In this document: piece after piece, positions 13,522 through 20,237 of the stretch | How the letters are laid out: the number at the start of each line of letters is the position of its first letter | How positions within the stretch are numbered: the stretch's first letter is position 1 | DNA from: Nitrogeniibacter mangrovi | Lineage (GTDB): Bacteria; Pseudomonadota; Gammaproteobacteria; Burkholderiales; Rhodocyclaceae | Direction: 5' to 3' | NCBI RefSeq assembly: GCF_010983895.1 | Contig: NZ_CP048836.1 | Span: forward strand, 4,172,645 to 4,236,644 | DNA: 64,000 nucleotides | Program-made: the position numbers and the translations under genes | The notes under the pieces: generated by a model | The model's database searches: none | Seen by the model: the letters and a program-made list of their open reading frames with translations, nothing else | Told to the model about the DNA's origin: nothing

Positions 13522-14403
13522 ATGGGGCTCTGGGACACGCTGGCCGACCTGGCCAATGCCGTCGGGGACGCACTCGAATCCACGAGCAACACCGTATTCG
13601 GCGATCCGAAGGACGACCTGCAGGAACGGATCGACAGCGCCGATGCCGACTTCATGCAGTCGTTCGTCTGGGACGGCAAGCCGAAGAAGAGCCTGCGCCG
13701 CTTCAAGGTCCTCTACCACGCCCCGGTCGTTAACGGACACGATCGCGTCGCGGTGCTCAAAGGCCCGCAGGATCGCCTGCATCTGCTGTTCGAACGGGTC
13801 ACGCGCTACCGCCCCGACATCTATACCCAGCCCTACGAATACCGGGTGAGCAGTCGCGAGCTCATTGAAGCCACCACACCCGAAATCATGGATGTCGTGC
13901 AAGCCTGCCCAAACGTCTACGAGCGTGATCTAGCCGCGCTCCAGGCGGCACTCAAACCCGTTCAGGATCGACAGCGGGCGCACGAACAAGCACAAGCCGC
14001 CGCCCGGGCGGAAGCGGAACGACAGCAGGCGGAGGAAGCCGAAAGACAACGCGCCGACGCCGAGCGCCGCGATCACAACGAACGCTACGCCCGGCAGCAA
14101 CGCACGCACGGCGACCATGATCGACGCCGACGCGACGGACAGAACGCGCACCGGCAAGACGCCAATCGCCATTCTCGGCATGCGGGCAACGAGCACCGCC
14201 CGTTCTCGCCCGACGGCGACATGACCGTCGAAGTGGCACGCGAGATTCTCAATGTTGCGCCCGACGCCTCGTCCGATGACATCACCCGCGCCTACCGCGT
14301 GCTCGCCTCCCGGCTGCACCCGGACCGCCCGGGCGGCTCACCCTGGCTCATGAAACGATTGAACGAAGCCAAGGCCGTTTTGCTGGCCGCCGGCCGGACA
14401 TGA
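13522..14403 (+). CDS. J-domain (DnaJ-like) protein with a C-terminal J domain
   Basis: 293 residues. The C-terminal 60 form a J domain (about 234-292) with the HPD motif at residues 266-268 (RLHPDRPGG) that stimulates Hsp70 ATPase. The middle (about 150-215) is a highly charged Arg/Glu/Gln helix followed by a His/Arg/Asp-rich linker. The N-terminal 145 residues are unfamiliar; they open with MGLWDTLADLANAVGD and contain LRRFKVLYHAPVVNGHD. A ribosome binding site AAGGA precedes the ATG. A J domain at the C-terminus suggests a dedicated co-chaperone whose N-terminal part chooses the client (inference). Confidence 0.8.
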   Translation: MGLWDTLADLANAVGDALESTSNTVFGDPKDDLQERIDSADADFMQSFVWDGKPKKSLRRFKVLYHAPVVNGHDRVAVLKGPQDRLHLLFERVTRYRPDIYTQPYEYRVSSRELIEATTPEIMDVVQACPNVYERDLAALQAALKPVQDRQRAHEQAQAAARAEAERQQAEEAERQRADAERRDHNERYARQQRTHGDHDRRRRDGQNAHRQDANRHSRHAGNEHRPFSPDGDMTVEVAREILNVAPDASSDDITRAYRVLASRLHPDRPGGSPWLMKRLNEAKAVLLAAGRT

Positions 14404-14530
14404 GCCGCCCCCGCGATGGGACGGCCGTCACGATGAGCGTCCGATCGCCCGGGTACCTGCGTTCCGCGCTCAGGCATCCGGCGCGATGCCCTTCGGCGAG
14501 TGCGTCTTACGCGGGCCGCCCCAGTGTCCT

Positions 14531-15187
14531 TTATCCCTTCCCCTGCCGGACGAGCGCCTCGTACGCCTCCGGGGTGATACAGCCCAGCTCATCGACGGCC
14601 TCGCCGTCTCGCGTCGGCAACACGTCACGCAACCCGTCGATCCGCTTCCACTGTGGCGTCACGGGCCGCTCCGCGTCGCGTTGCGGCGTGTACTTCGACA
14701 ATCCGATGCGTCGATGCGGGTGGATGTATCGCGGGCAATTCACGAAAATCTCCTCGATCGCCACCCGCACCACCAACTCCGCCCCGTGGAACGACGCCGT
14801 CAACGGGTCGTCCCGGTCGATGCTCGCGGTACCGTGCACCCGCACCCGGTGCGGCGTCTCGAAATCGATGAACAGCATGCCGATCCTCGGATTCGCAGTG
14901 AGGTTCCCCATCGACAGGAACATGCCATTGCCGTCATAACTCGGGAACGCCAGCGTCGTCGCATCGACCACCCGGACAAAACCCGGCTCGCCGCCCTTAT
15001 GGGAACAAGTCGGGAACCCCCGGTGATCCACCGTGGCGAGAAAAAACATCGCCCGGCTTTCGATGAACGCCTTGTGATCATCCGTGATCTCGGAGACGAC
15101 AATGAACTCCTTGACCCGGTCGGCCAGCTTGTCGGTCTCGAATGCCCGTTGCAACACCCGGTGTTGCTCGCTGTACAGATCGCTCAT
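14531..15187 (-). CDS. Pyridoxamine 5'-phosphate oxidase-family protein
   Basis: 218 residues with the split-barrel flavin-binding fold of PPOX-like proteins: SRAMFFLATVDHRGFPTCSH, PSYDGNGMFLSMGNLTANPR and IGMLFIDFETPHRVRVHGTA are typical strands. Members bind FMN or F420 and reduce or oxidise varied small molecules, or sense them; the substrate here is unknown. An AGGAGG lies four bases before the ATG at 15187 (one base before an alternative GTG at 15190). It converges with the J-domain gene across a 127-bp gap that shows no clear terminator. Confidence 0.85.
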   Translation of the reverse strand: MSDLYSEQHRVLQRAFETDKLADRVKEFIVVSEITDDHKAFIESRAMFFLATVDHRGFPTCSHKGGEPGFVRVVDATTLAFPSYDGNGMFLSMGNLTANPRIGMLFIDFETPHRVRVHGTASIDRDDPLTASFHGAELVVRVAIEEIFVNCPRYIHPHRRIGLSKYTPQRDAERPVTPQWKRIDGLRDVLPTRDGEAVDELGCITPEAYEALVRQGKG

Positions 15188-15342
15188 CACGCCTCCTCGA
15201 AGTCGCCACCGACGCGCTCACGCCGGACCCGGACGACCTGATGATGAACCTGGGCCTCGGATGGGTCAAAGCCAAAGGCGATGCATGCCCCATCGTTTGA
15301 ATTCACCTGGCTTGCGCGGCTCTATACGCAAGATCCGGTGGA
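15188..15342. other. Intergenic sequence, no confident gene
   Basis: A short forward frame ending at 15298 encodes DDLMMNLGLGWVKAKGDACP with gene-like codon use, but has no start or recognisable family. It could be the 3' end of a lost gene. It lies directly upstream of the IS110-type remnant. Confidence 0.35.
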
Positions 15343-15690
15343 ATGACGGGTTGGGGTGACAAGCAGGACCGATTCAGCCGATGGCCCGCGCACTTGTCGA
15401 GCGGCGCGGCTACTGGAAAGCGGCGGTGGCCATCGCGGCGAAGAATGCGCGCCTGGCCTGGGCGGTGCTGCACTACGGCGATCAGTTTCGGCTCACCGGT
15501 GCGGAGCACTGAACACGAAGACAGTTTCCGGCAGGACGACACAGCGTTGATGTGAAGCGGTTTGGACCCGCGTGGGGCGTACCTGATTAGCTTGAGGGGT
15601 GAGACACACAGAGCCCGGCTAACGAATGAGGCCCCCACGCGCGTCTTTCATCAGGGTCCGGGCCATCGATGCCCAACATGACCGGTTGTA
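15343..15690 (+). mobile_element. Remnant of an IS110/IS1111-type insertion sequence (3' end of transposase)
   Basis: The stretch 15343-15512 encodes the C-terminus of an IS110-family (DEDD) transposase: GDKQDRFSRW, then after a one-base frame break ARALVERRGYWKAAVAIAAK and NARLAWAVLHYGDQFRL before a TGA at 15510-15512. Everything upstream in the transposase is missing. The following roughly 180 bp, up to about 15690, probably belong to the element's 3' non-coding end, but the exact boundary cannot be placed. It sits about 95 bp outside the last attC site; IS1111-attC-group elements are known to insert into attC sites, which fits this position. The element is no longer active. Confidence 0.65.
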
Positions 15691-15784
15691 GTCACGCAGT
15701 CCATCAGCTTCGATGAAGCGCGGTGTCGAATCGAAAACGGAGGAGAAGATGAATTAAACCGAGGCTTGTATTTCGGGGGGAAGC

Positions 15785-15872
15785 CCTTTGTCGTAGAGGT
15801 GACCGGCGCTGCGCGGCTTCATCGCGCAGCGTCCAGAGAGCGAGGCGAACGGGGTCGACCGCCGGGTTATGC
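15785..15872 (-). other. attC site 5 (degraded outer core)
   Basis: On the minus strand the core GCATAAC (15866-15872) holds the stop codon of the upstream cassette gene. The stem GCGCTGCGCGG / CGCGCAGCG matches that of attC site 2 closely. The opposite core, expected as GTT plus four bases, is changed to GACAAAG (15785-15791), and there is a roughly 15-bp insertion compared with site 2. It closes the last cassette of the array. Confidence 0.65.
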
Positions 15873-16487
15873 CTTGATGACAAGACAGGGCTCTGATAGT
15901 TGTTGGGCATTCGTAGACCACCCAGCACGCAACATGCTCGCGCCAATGAGCGAGAGCACGCTTTGTTCTGAGATAGCGTTCGCAAGTTCCGGGTTTGGTA
16001 AAGCGGCTTGAAACGTCTGAACTGCAATCTCAGCGTCGTGTGCGTGCCCGCTACCTTTGGCTTTGCCAGACACAAATGCCTCCCATAGAAAGAGCCCTCC
16101 GTCGGAGGCCTCAAATGCTTTCCAGTTGAGAAAGGCCGCTGCAGACTTGGGTGTCTTGGTTCGAATCTGTTCAAGAAGCCATGTGACCTCGACAAGACCA
16201 GTAGCAAGCGCACCACAACCAGCACCTGCGCTCCAACTACGGTTTCCTTCGCCGGTTCTTGCTTTGGTGAGAAACATCGGATCGTCTCGAAGCGGCACAT
16301 ACAGAGGGCACTCGAATCCGAGTGCGACTTTTGCGCCGCAGGTGATTTTTTCGGCTACCGCACTCGCAAGGTCTTCAATGCTGCTGCCTGGCACTGGTCT
16401 ACCATCCGGGCCAGTACCGAACCAACCAAAGCGACCTGCCTTCACAGATCCAATGTCAGCGCAGAAGATCCAGAGACGATTAGGCAT
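15867..16487 (-). CDS. Cassette-borne protein of unknown function
   Basis: 206 residues, no membrane segment or signal peptide. It opens MPNRLWIFCADIGSVKAGRF and contains KVALGFECPLYVPL followed by GEGNRSWSAGAGCGALATGL. A conserved-looking Asp near the N-terminus (FCADIGS) followed by an ALGFECPL strand recalls the DUF429-type RNase H-like fold, but this is a weak resemblance. The ATG lies inside the R' core of attC site 4 (GTTATGC) and the TAA inside the core of attC site 5 (GCATAAC), so the gene fills its cassette completely. GC content is lower than in chromosomal neighbours. Confidence 0.7.
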   Translation of the reverse strand: MPNRLWIFCADIGSVKAGRFGWFGTGPDGRPVPGSSIEDLASAVAEKITCGAKVALGFECPLYVPLRDDPMFLTKARTGEGNRSWSAGAGCGALATGLVEVTWLLEQIRTKTPKSAAAFLNWKAFEASDGGLFLWEAFVSGKAKGSGHAHDAEIAVQTFQAALPNPELANAISEQSVLSLIGASMLRAGWSTNAQQLSEPCLVIKA

Positions 16488-16561
16488 AACGATTTACATA
16501 AGGGGCGCGGCGCGTGGCGCCGCGTCCCAGCCCGAAGGGCGACTTAATGTGATTGTTAGCC
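16484..16561 (-). other. attC site 4
   Basis: Read on the minus strand: core GGCTAAC (16555-16561), a CG-rich inverted repeat (GACGCGGCGCC / GGCGCCGCG type stem around 16502-16526), and core GTTATGC (16484-16490). It is 78 bp long. The stop codon of the upstream membrane-protein cassette is the TAA in GGCTAAC, and the next gene starts at the ATG within GTTATGC. Confidence 0.85.
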
Positions 16562-16939
16562 ATTTATATCGCTCTCTCGAACTGGAGAGCAGAACACCGA
16601 AATAAGCCGTTTAAAATGTGTCGCCACCAGCGTTGCTCCGAAGACGGCGCCACCAAGAAGTCTAGCGCCACTACTGGTGTTGCCCGCCGAAAACTCGACC
16701 ACGGAACCCACTATAACTACGAAAAAGGCAGCGAAGCCGAACAATAAACCAGCCAACAACCAACGCTTCGCGGCCGGGTGCTGTCCCGACGGATCAGTAT
16801 TGGAAAACGCCAGCGCACAGATTGAAACGCCGCAGAAGGCGAGAATGCCGAGACCAAAAATGGCCTTTCCATTGCCAAACGCCGCCAATGCTATGGCACC
16901 GCCTATAACCAGCAGCGCGATTTGAAGGATGTATGTCAT
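16556..16939 (-). CDS. Small cassette-borne membrane protein
   Basis: 127 residues with about four hydrophobic segments: ILQIALLVIGGAIALAAF, AIFGLGILAFCGVSICALAF, WLLAGLLFGFAAFFVVIVGS and a weaker one near ARLLGGAVFGATLVATHF. No family is recognised. The ATG at 16939 is preferred over an in-frame GTG at 16969 that lies inside attC site 3. The stop lies in the core of attC site 4. Cassette membrane proteins of this size are common and usually uncharacterised. Confidence 0.7.
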   Translation of the reverse strand: MTYILQIALLVIGGAIALAAFGNGKAIFGLGILAFCGVSICALAFSNTDPSGQHPAAKRWLLAGLLFGFAAFFVVIVGSVVEFSAGNTSSGARLLGGAVFGATLVATHFKRLISVFCSPVRESDING

Positions 16940-16950
16940 GCCGCGGACAT

Positions 16951-17017
16951 GGCTAACGTTCAAAATCACTGGCCTGTGCGGATTTTCGCACAGGTCCGGT
17001 ACATTGCAGGGTTGGGC
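16951..17017 (-). other. attC site 3
   Basis: Read on the minus strand: core GCCCAAC (17011-17017), stem CCTGTGCG / CGCACAGG (16987-16994 with 16973-16980, perfect complements), core GTTAGCC (16951-16957). It is 67 bp long. It follows the Imm8-like cassette gene by 11 bp. Confidence 0.85.
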
Positions 17018-17028
17018 GGCAGATCAGA

Positions 17029-17376
17029 TTAGGACGGTTTGAAATTTTCAAACTCCCAATTCAACTCGTGGTTGAGTACAGCGGCGACCTCGGCCCACGA
17101 TTCACGGCGCGACTGCGACAACAAGCGCTCAACAGCACGCTCGACGACTACCCAGGAAAATGCTTCCACAAGGAGGATGCCTCGGCCCCAGCGGGGAAGG
17201 TCTTCGCGCAGCAACCCGCTCGGTGTGGCAACGGTAAAGAAGAAAAGGTCCTCTCCTCTTTCACCCTTTGGCCCGATAGAGGCTTGCAGCGAAACAACAC
17301 AATCGTCCGGATTCGGCGGTAGGGCCGGCTTCTCTAGACCGGGGCAGAACAACTCTTTAAGCACGGGGGTAATCAT
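17029..17376 (-). CDS. Imm8-like immunity protein
   Basis: 115 residues. The order of features matches the Imm8 immunity family: a beta strand with IGPKGERGEDLFFFTVATP, then GRGILLVEAFSWVVVERAVE, and the C-terminal SWAEVAAVLNHELNWEFE. Imm8 proteins protect against polymorphic or contact-dependent toxins and are often found without their toxin. No toxin gene is adjacent, so this looks like an orphan immunity gene carried as a cassette. The ATG at 17376 is preferred over a TTG at 17385 that lies inside attC site 2. Family assignment is from motif recognition only. Confidence 0.7.
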   Translation of the reverse strand: MITPVLKELFCPGLEKPALPPNPDDCVVSLQASIGPKGERGEDLFFFTVATPSGLLREDLPRWGRGILLVEAFSWVVVERAVERLLSQSRRESWAEVAAVLNHELNWEFENFKPS

Positions 17377-17379
17377 GAC

Positions 17380-17448
17380 GCCCAACGTGGAGGTAACCGG
17401 CGCTGCGCGGCCTTATTGCGCAGCGTCCGGTTGACCGCCGGGTTGGGG
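17380..17448 (-). other. attC site 2
   Basis: Read on the minus strand: core CCCCAAC (17442-17448), stem GCTGCGCAATAAGG / GCGCAGCG type repeat, core GTTGGGC (17380-17386). It is 69 bp long. The last eleven or so codons of the HEPN cassette gene (PQPGGQPDAAQ) are encoded within the site, a frequent arrangement in cassettes. Confidence 0.8.
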
Positions 17449-18183
17449 GGCTTTCGTAGTCTCAAATGCTTCGAGGAAACCATCAATTACACTTACGAGA
17501 ACTCGTACCAGTAGTTGCCAAGTGTCGCGGGTATAGTCACCAGCTACAGAGATTCTTTCGCCTAGGTTACCTCGGGCAAAGGCTCCTGCCTTCTGTTGAT
17601 ATGTTTCGTTCACAACGCCAGAGTTGTGAACCAAGATATCTCTCGTTGCTTTCGCTTCTGCTATTTGCCCCAAGTCTTGGTCAGGAATGCAGATGTCGGA
17701 TACAAGCTTCGCTACATAAGCAAACCAATCGGCTACAGGCTTGTACTTCAATTCATTTAGCTCGCGGTCGACCAGCACAGAAATGATTTGGTCTTTGTCT
17801 GCTGCGGACACAATGACACCATATTCGATATGGCGCTTTGATGGAAGACGGATGGGTTGCGCAATCAAAACGGTGCGTAGCGTATCGAAGAACATGCTCT
17901 CGAAGACGGCCACCTGATGTTGGACTATCAACTGAAGAAAATGATTGTCATAGGCGCGTGTGAGGTAACCGGCCAATTCGTTGGGTGAAACCGTCTTGTC
18001 CTGAAGCCCTAGGCTATGAGCAAACTCAGAATAGGCAATTGTTATTGTTGTTTGGTGCGGCATTCCTGCCGCGAAGTTAGATGCGAATTGGTAGCCCAGT
18101 TGCGTGTATGACTTGAACTCCATTGCTGAACAAAAGTCATTGATAGCCTGAGCTCGCAAACCCCGGAGAGATTCAATAAGCAT
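17413..18183 (-). CDS. HEPN-domain protein (possible RNase toxin-like)
   Basis: 256 residues, soluble, mostly helical. A C-terminal HEPN-type segment is suggested by EAKATRDILVHNSGVVNETY, which contains the R-x4-H catalytic signature (RDILVH). The upstream part includes QVAVFESMFFDTLRTVLIAQ, typical of MAE_28990 / RiboL-PSP-like HEPN proteins that act as RNases in toxin-antitoxin or abortive-infection systems. No antitoxin partner is adjacent. The C-terminus runs into attC site 2, so it may be extended by cassette recombination. A GAGG lies before the ATG at 18183. Confidence 0.65.
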   Translation of the reverse strand: MLIESLRGLRAQAINDFCSAMEFKSYTQLGYQFASNFAAGMPHQTTITIAYSEFAHSLGLQDKTVSPNELAGYLTRAYDNHFLQLIVQHQVAVFESMFFDTLRTVLIAQPIRLPSKRHIEYGVIVSAADKDQIISVLVDRELNELKYKPVADWFAYVAKLVSDICIPDQDLGQIAEAKATRDILVHNSGVVNETYQQKAGAFARGNLGERISVAGDYTRDTWQLLVRVLVSVIDGFLEAFETTKAPQPGGQPDAAQ

Positions 18184-18221
18184 GGATTACCTCACAGAGG
18201 ACACAAGCCCCCCAACAGCTT

Positions 18222-18296
18222 GCGTAACCGACGGCCGAAAGTGGCAGAGCGAAGCGGCGCCACTTTTGGCCGTCCGAGTTCACGCGTTTGTTAGAT
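18222..18296 (-). other. attC site 1
   Basis: Read on the minus strand: core ATCTAAC (18290-18296), stem CGGCCAAAAGTGGC / GCCACTTTCGGCCG (18259-18272 with 18232-18245, one wobble), a central GCTTCGCTCT loop, and core GTTACGC (18222-18228). It is 75 bp long and the most typical attC in the array, resembling sites of Vibrio and Pseudomonas cassettes. Confidence 0.88.
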
Positions 18297-18303
18297 GTGC
18301 TTT

Positions 18304-18948
18304 TCACAATTGCTGAAGTTCTTCTCGCAGCAGCCGCTTTGACTCCAGATCCTGAGTTGGATACTGGGCACGGGATCCGTTTGCGCTTCCCGCTGGGTGA
18401 ATCATTGGCAAAACGACGGCGTTTCTCCACAGAAACCGTCGGCCCACCAAATCAGGAACGCGGAGGTCTTGCGGCTTGTGCTTCTCGAACTCACGAAGGC
18501 AATAACCTAGCTCTTCTCTCTCCCGCATCGTTACGTATGCTTTCCAAGAAAGTCCACCGAGGCAGACGATTAGTTTCGGCTTCAATAGCTCTAGTTGTTT
18601 TGCAAGGAAGGGGGAGCAACTGTTCACCTCAGAAGTGCTTGGTACTCGATCAGTACTGGCACCCGGGCGGCGCCCCGGAAAGCACTTTGTCACTGACGTT
18701 TGATATACGGTGTTGTCGAAGTCCCGTAAGCCGCATGACCGAAATAGAGATTTAATAGATGTGCCTGCATCACCTTGGAAAGGTGCATTCCGCTCATACT
18801 CTGTTCTTCCTGGCGATTGACCAACAAGGATAACCGGATAGCCAGCGCCACCGCCAAAGATTGGCCTTGGAACGACGCTGTATTCTGACAATTTCGCAGC
18901 ACATTTTCGGCACGAGCGCATTTCGTCGGCCAATAGATTCAGCGGCAT
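18304..18948 (-). CDS. Uracil-DNA glycosylase-superfamily protein
   Basis: 214 residues of the uracil-DNA glycosylase superfamily, closest in layout to families 4/5. An N-terminal Cys pair (CRKCAAKL) could bind an iron-sulfur cluster together with later Cys residues. Motif A is VGQSPGRTEYERNAPFQGD, with the catalytic region shifted from the canonical GEAPG. LLKPKLIVCLGGLSWKA and MIHPAGSANG follow, the latter corresponding to motif B. The ATG is preceded by AAGGAG. It is the first cassette (attC site 1 six bases after the stop). A glycosylase-like enzyme on a cassette may act in DNA repair or nucleic-acid defence (inference). Confidence 0.78.
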   Translation of the reverse strand: MPLNLLADEMRSCRKCAAKLSEYSVVPRPIFGGGAGYPVILVGQSPGRTEYERNAPFQGDAGTSIKSLFRSCGLRDFDNTVYQTSVTKCFPGRRPGASTDRVPSTSEVNSCSPFLAKQLELLKPKLIVCLGGLSWKAYVTMREREELGYCLREFEKHKPQDLRVPDLVGRRFLWRNAVVLPMIHPAGSANGSRAQYPTQDLESKRLLREELQQL

Positions 18949-19256
18949 CTCTTCTCCTTCTTGAGCACTTCTAACTATAAGCAGACGTCCTAAACGACGG
19001 AAAACTTCCCGTCACACAGATGAATACGCGCGTCCAATCGCAAAAAAAAAAGCTGCAATTTCAACGAACTCATCCGATTTAGTCCGTCCTAATTTCAAAA
19101 CACGGATACGTCGCTTTTCCCGGTGCCACCAACGCATTCCGCAGGGAACGATGCTCGCCATCGACGACGCCGGTGCGGCGCCTTCGCGTATGCGAACACG
19201 TTACCCATGAACACGAGCCAAGGCAATGCGTTGTGGGTAGTGCGTTGCCGGCGATG
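18949..19256. other. Right boundary of the cassette array, non-coding
   Basis: This 308-bp stretch holds a single core-like GTTAGAA on the minus strand (18969-18975) overlapping a TATAGT (18974-18979) that could serve as a -10 for the array. An imperfect inverted repeat (GACGGAAAACTTCCCGTC) and an A10 tract near 19045 are also present. No full attC, attI or integrase remnant is clear, and no gene was found. Confidence 0.5.
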
Positions 19257-20237
19257 TCACATCAGCGGTGGTTCGTCCATCAGCGCGATCTGCTCCCTTA
19301 GCGCCAGGATGTGGTCCTGCCAGTAGCGGGGGCTGTCGAACCAGCTGAAGGCGTGGGGGAAGGCGGGGTCGTGCCAGCGCTGGGCGATCCAGGCGGCGTA
19401 GTGGATGAGGCGCAGGGTGCGCAGGGCTTCGGCGAGTTGGCGTTCGGCGGGGTTGAAGTCGGCGAACTGGCGGTAGCCTTCGAAGATGACCTCGAACTGG
19501 CGGCGCTGTTCGTCTCCCTGGCCGGTGAGGAGCATCCACAGGTCCTGGATGGCGGGGCCCATGCGGGCGTCGTCGAAGTCGACGAAGTGGGGGCCGTCGG
19601 GGGTCCACAGCACGTTGCCGGCGTGGCAGTCGCCGTGCAGGCGGATGAGGGCGATGTCGCCGGCGCGCTGGTAGCAGCGCTCGACGCCGTCGAGGGCCTG
19701 GTCCACCACGCTGCGCCAGCTGGTTTCGAGCTCCATGGGGATGTAGGGGGTGCGCAGCAGGGCGTCGCGGGCGTCGATGCCGTAGGTCTGGCGGTCGATG
19801 ACGGGGCGGTGGGCGAAGGGTTTGGTGGCGCCGACCGCATGGACGCGGGCCATGAAGCGGCCCATCCAGCGCAGCACGTCTTCGTCCTCCAGCTCGGGGG
19901 CACGGCCGCCACGGCGGGGGAACACGGCGATGCGGTAGCCGCCGGCCTGGTGCAGGGTGCGGCCGTCGAGGGCGAGGGGGGCGACGACGGGAATCTCGCG
20001 TTCGGCCAGCTCGTGCAGGAAGGCGTGTTCCTCGCCGATGGCCTCGTCGCTCCAGCGGCCGGGGCGGTAGAACTTGGCGATCAGGGGCGCGCCGTCGTCC
20101 ACGCCCACCTGGAAGACGCGGTTCTCGTAGCTGTTGAGGGCGAGCACGCTGCCGTTCACGGGCAGGCCGATGGCCTCGAGGGCGTCGAGCAGGGCGTCGG
20201 GGGTGAGCCGGGCGAAGGGGGCTTCCGTGTCGGTCAT
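19257..20237 (-). CDS. srkA: Stress response kinase A (YihE/RdoA family)
   Basis: 326 residues, the usual length for SrkA. The opening is LLDALEAIGLPVNGSVLALN and SYENRVFQVG, then the nucleotide-binding lysine region (APLIAKFYRPGRWSDEAI), catalytic loop LHGDCHAGNVLW and metal-binding VDFDDARMGPAIQDLW. SrkA is a cytoplasmic Ser/Thr kinase related to aminoglycoside phosphotransferases; in E. coli it counteracts stress-induced death via the MazEF pathway. The ATG overlaps the terC stop by four bases, suggesting coexpression. Confidence 0.9.
   Translation of the reverse strand: MTDTEAPFARLTPDALLDALEAIGLPVNGSVLALNSYENRVFQVGVDDGAPLIAKFYRPGRWSDEAIGEEHAFLHELAEREIPVVAPLALDGRTLHQAGGYRIAVFPRRGGRAPELEDEDVLRWMGRFMARVHAVGATKPFAHRPVIDRQTYGIDARDALLRTPYIPMELETSWRSVVDQALDGVERCYQRAGDIALIRLHGDCHAGNVLWTPDGPHFVDFDDARMGPAIQDLWMLLTGQGDEQRRQFEVIFEGYRQFADFNPAERQLAEALRTLRLIHYAAWIAQRWHDPAFPHAFSWFDSPRYWQDHILALREQIALMDEPPLM

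Larger units (their letters stand above)
15785..18975 (-). mobile_element. CALIN-like integron cassette array: five cassettes without an integrase
   Basis: Five leftward genes (18304-18948, 17413-18183, 17029-17376, 16556-16939, 15867-16487) are each followed by an attC-like site with paired core sites and a stem-forming inverted repeat. Genes and attC sites share one orientation, and stop or start codons fall inside core sites, as in genuine cassettes. GC content and codon use are visibly lower than in flanking genes. No intI gene lies on either side within the window. This is the definition of a cluster of attC sites lacking an integron integrase. A promoter for the array would have to lie to the right of 18948. 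Confidence 0.85.

Noticed and set aside
15303..15638. A 111-codon minus-strand frame over the IS remnant
   Set aside because: The opposite strand carries recognisable transposase C-terminal sequence; this frame is a shadow.
15618..15676. Additional attC between GGCTAAC and GCCCAAC heptamers in the IS remnant
   Set aside because: The heptamers are in the same orientation and no stem-forming repeat lies between them.
18976..19256. attI site or intI remnant next to the first cassette
   Set aside because: Only a single GTTAGAA core-like heptamer was found, at the boundary (18969-18975); no paired core or integrase sequence is visible.
19123..19326. A small forward frame at the right edge of the cassette array, considered as integrase remnant
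   Set aside because: No tyrosine-recombinase motifs, and it overlaps the end of srkA.
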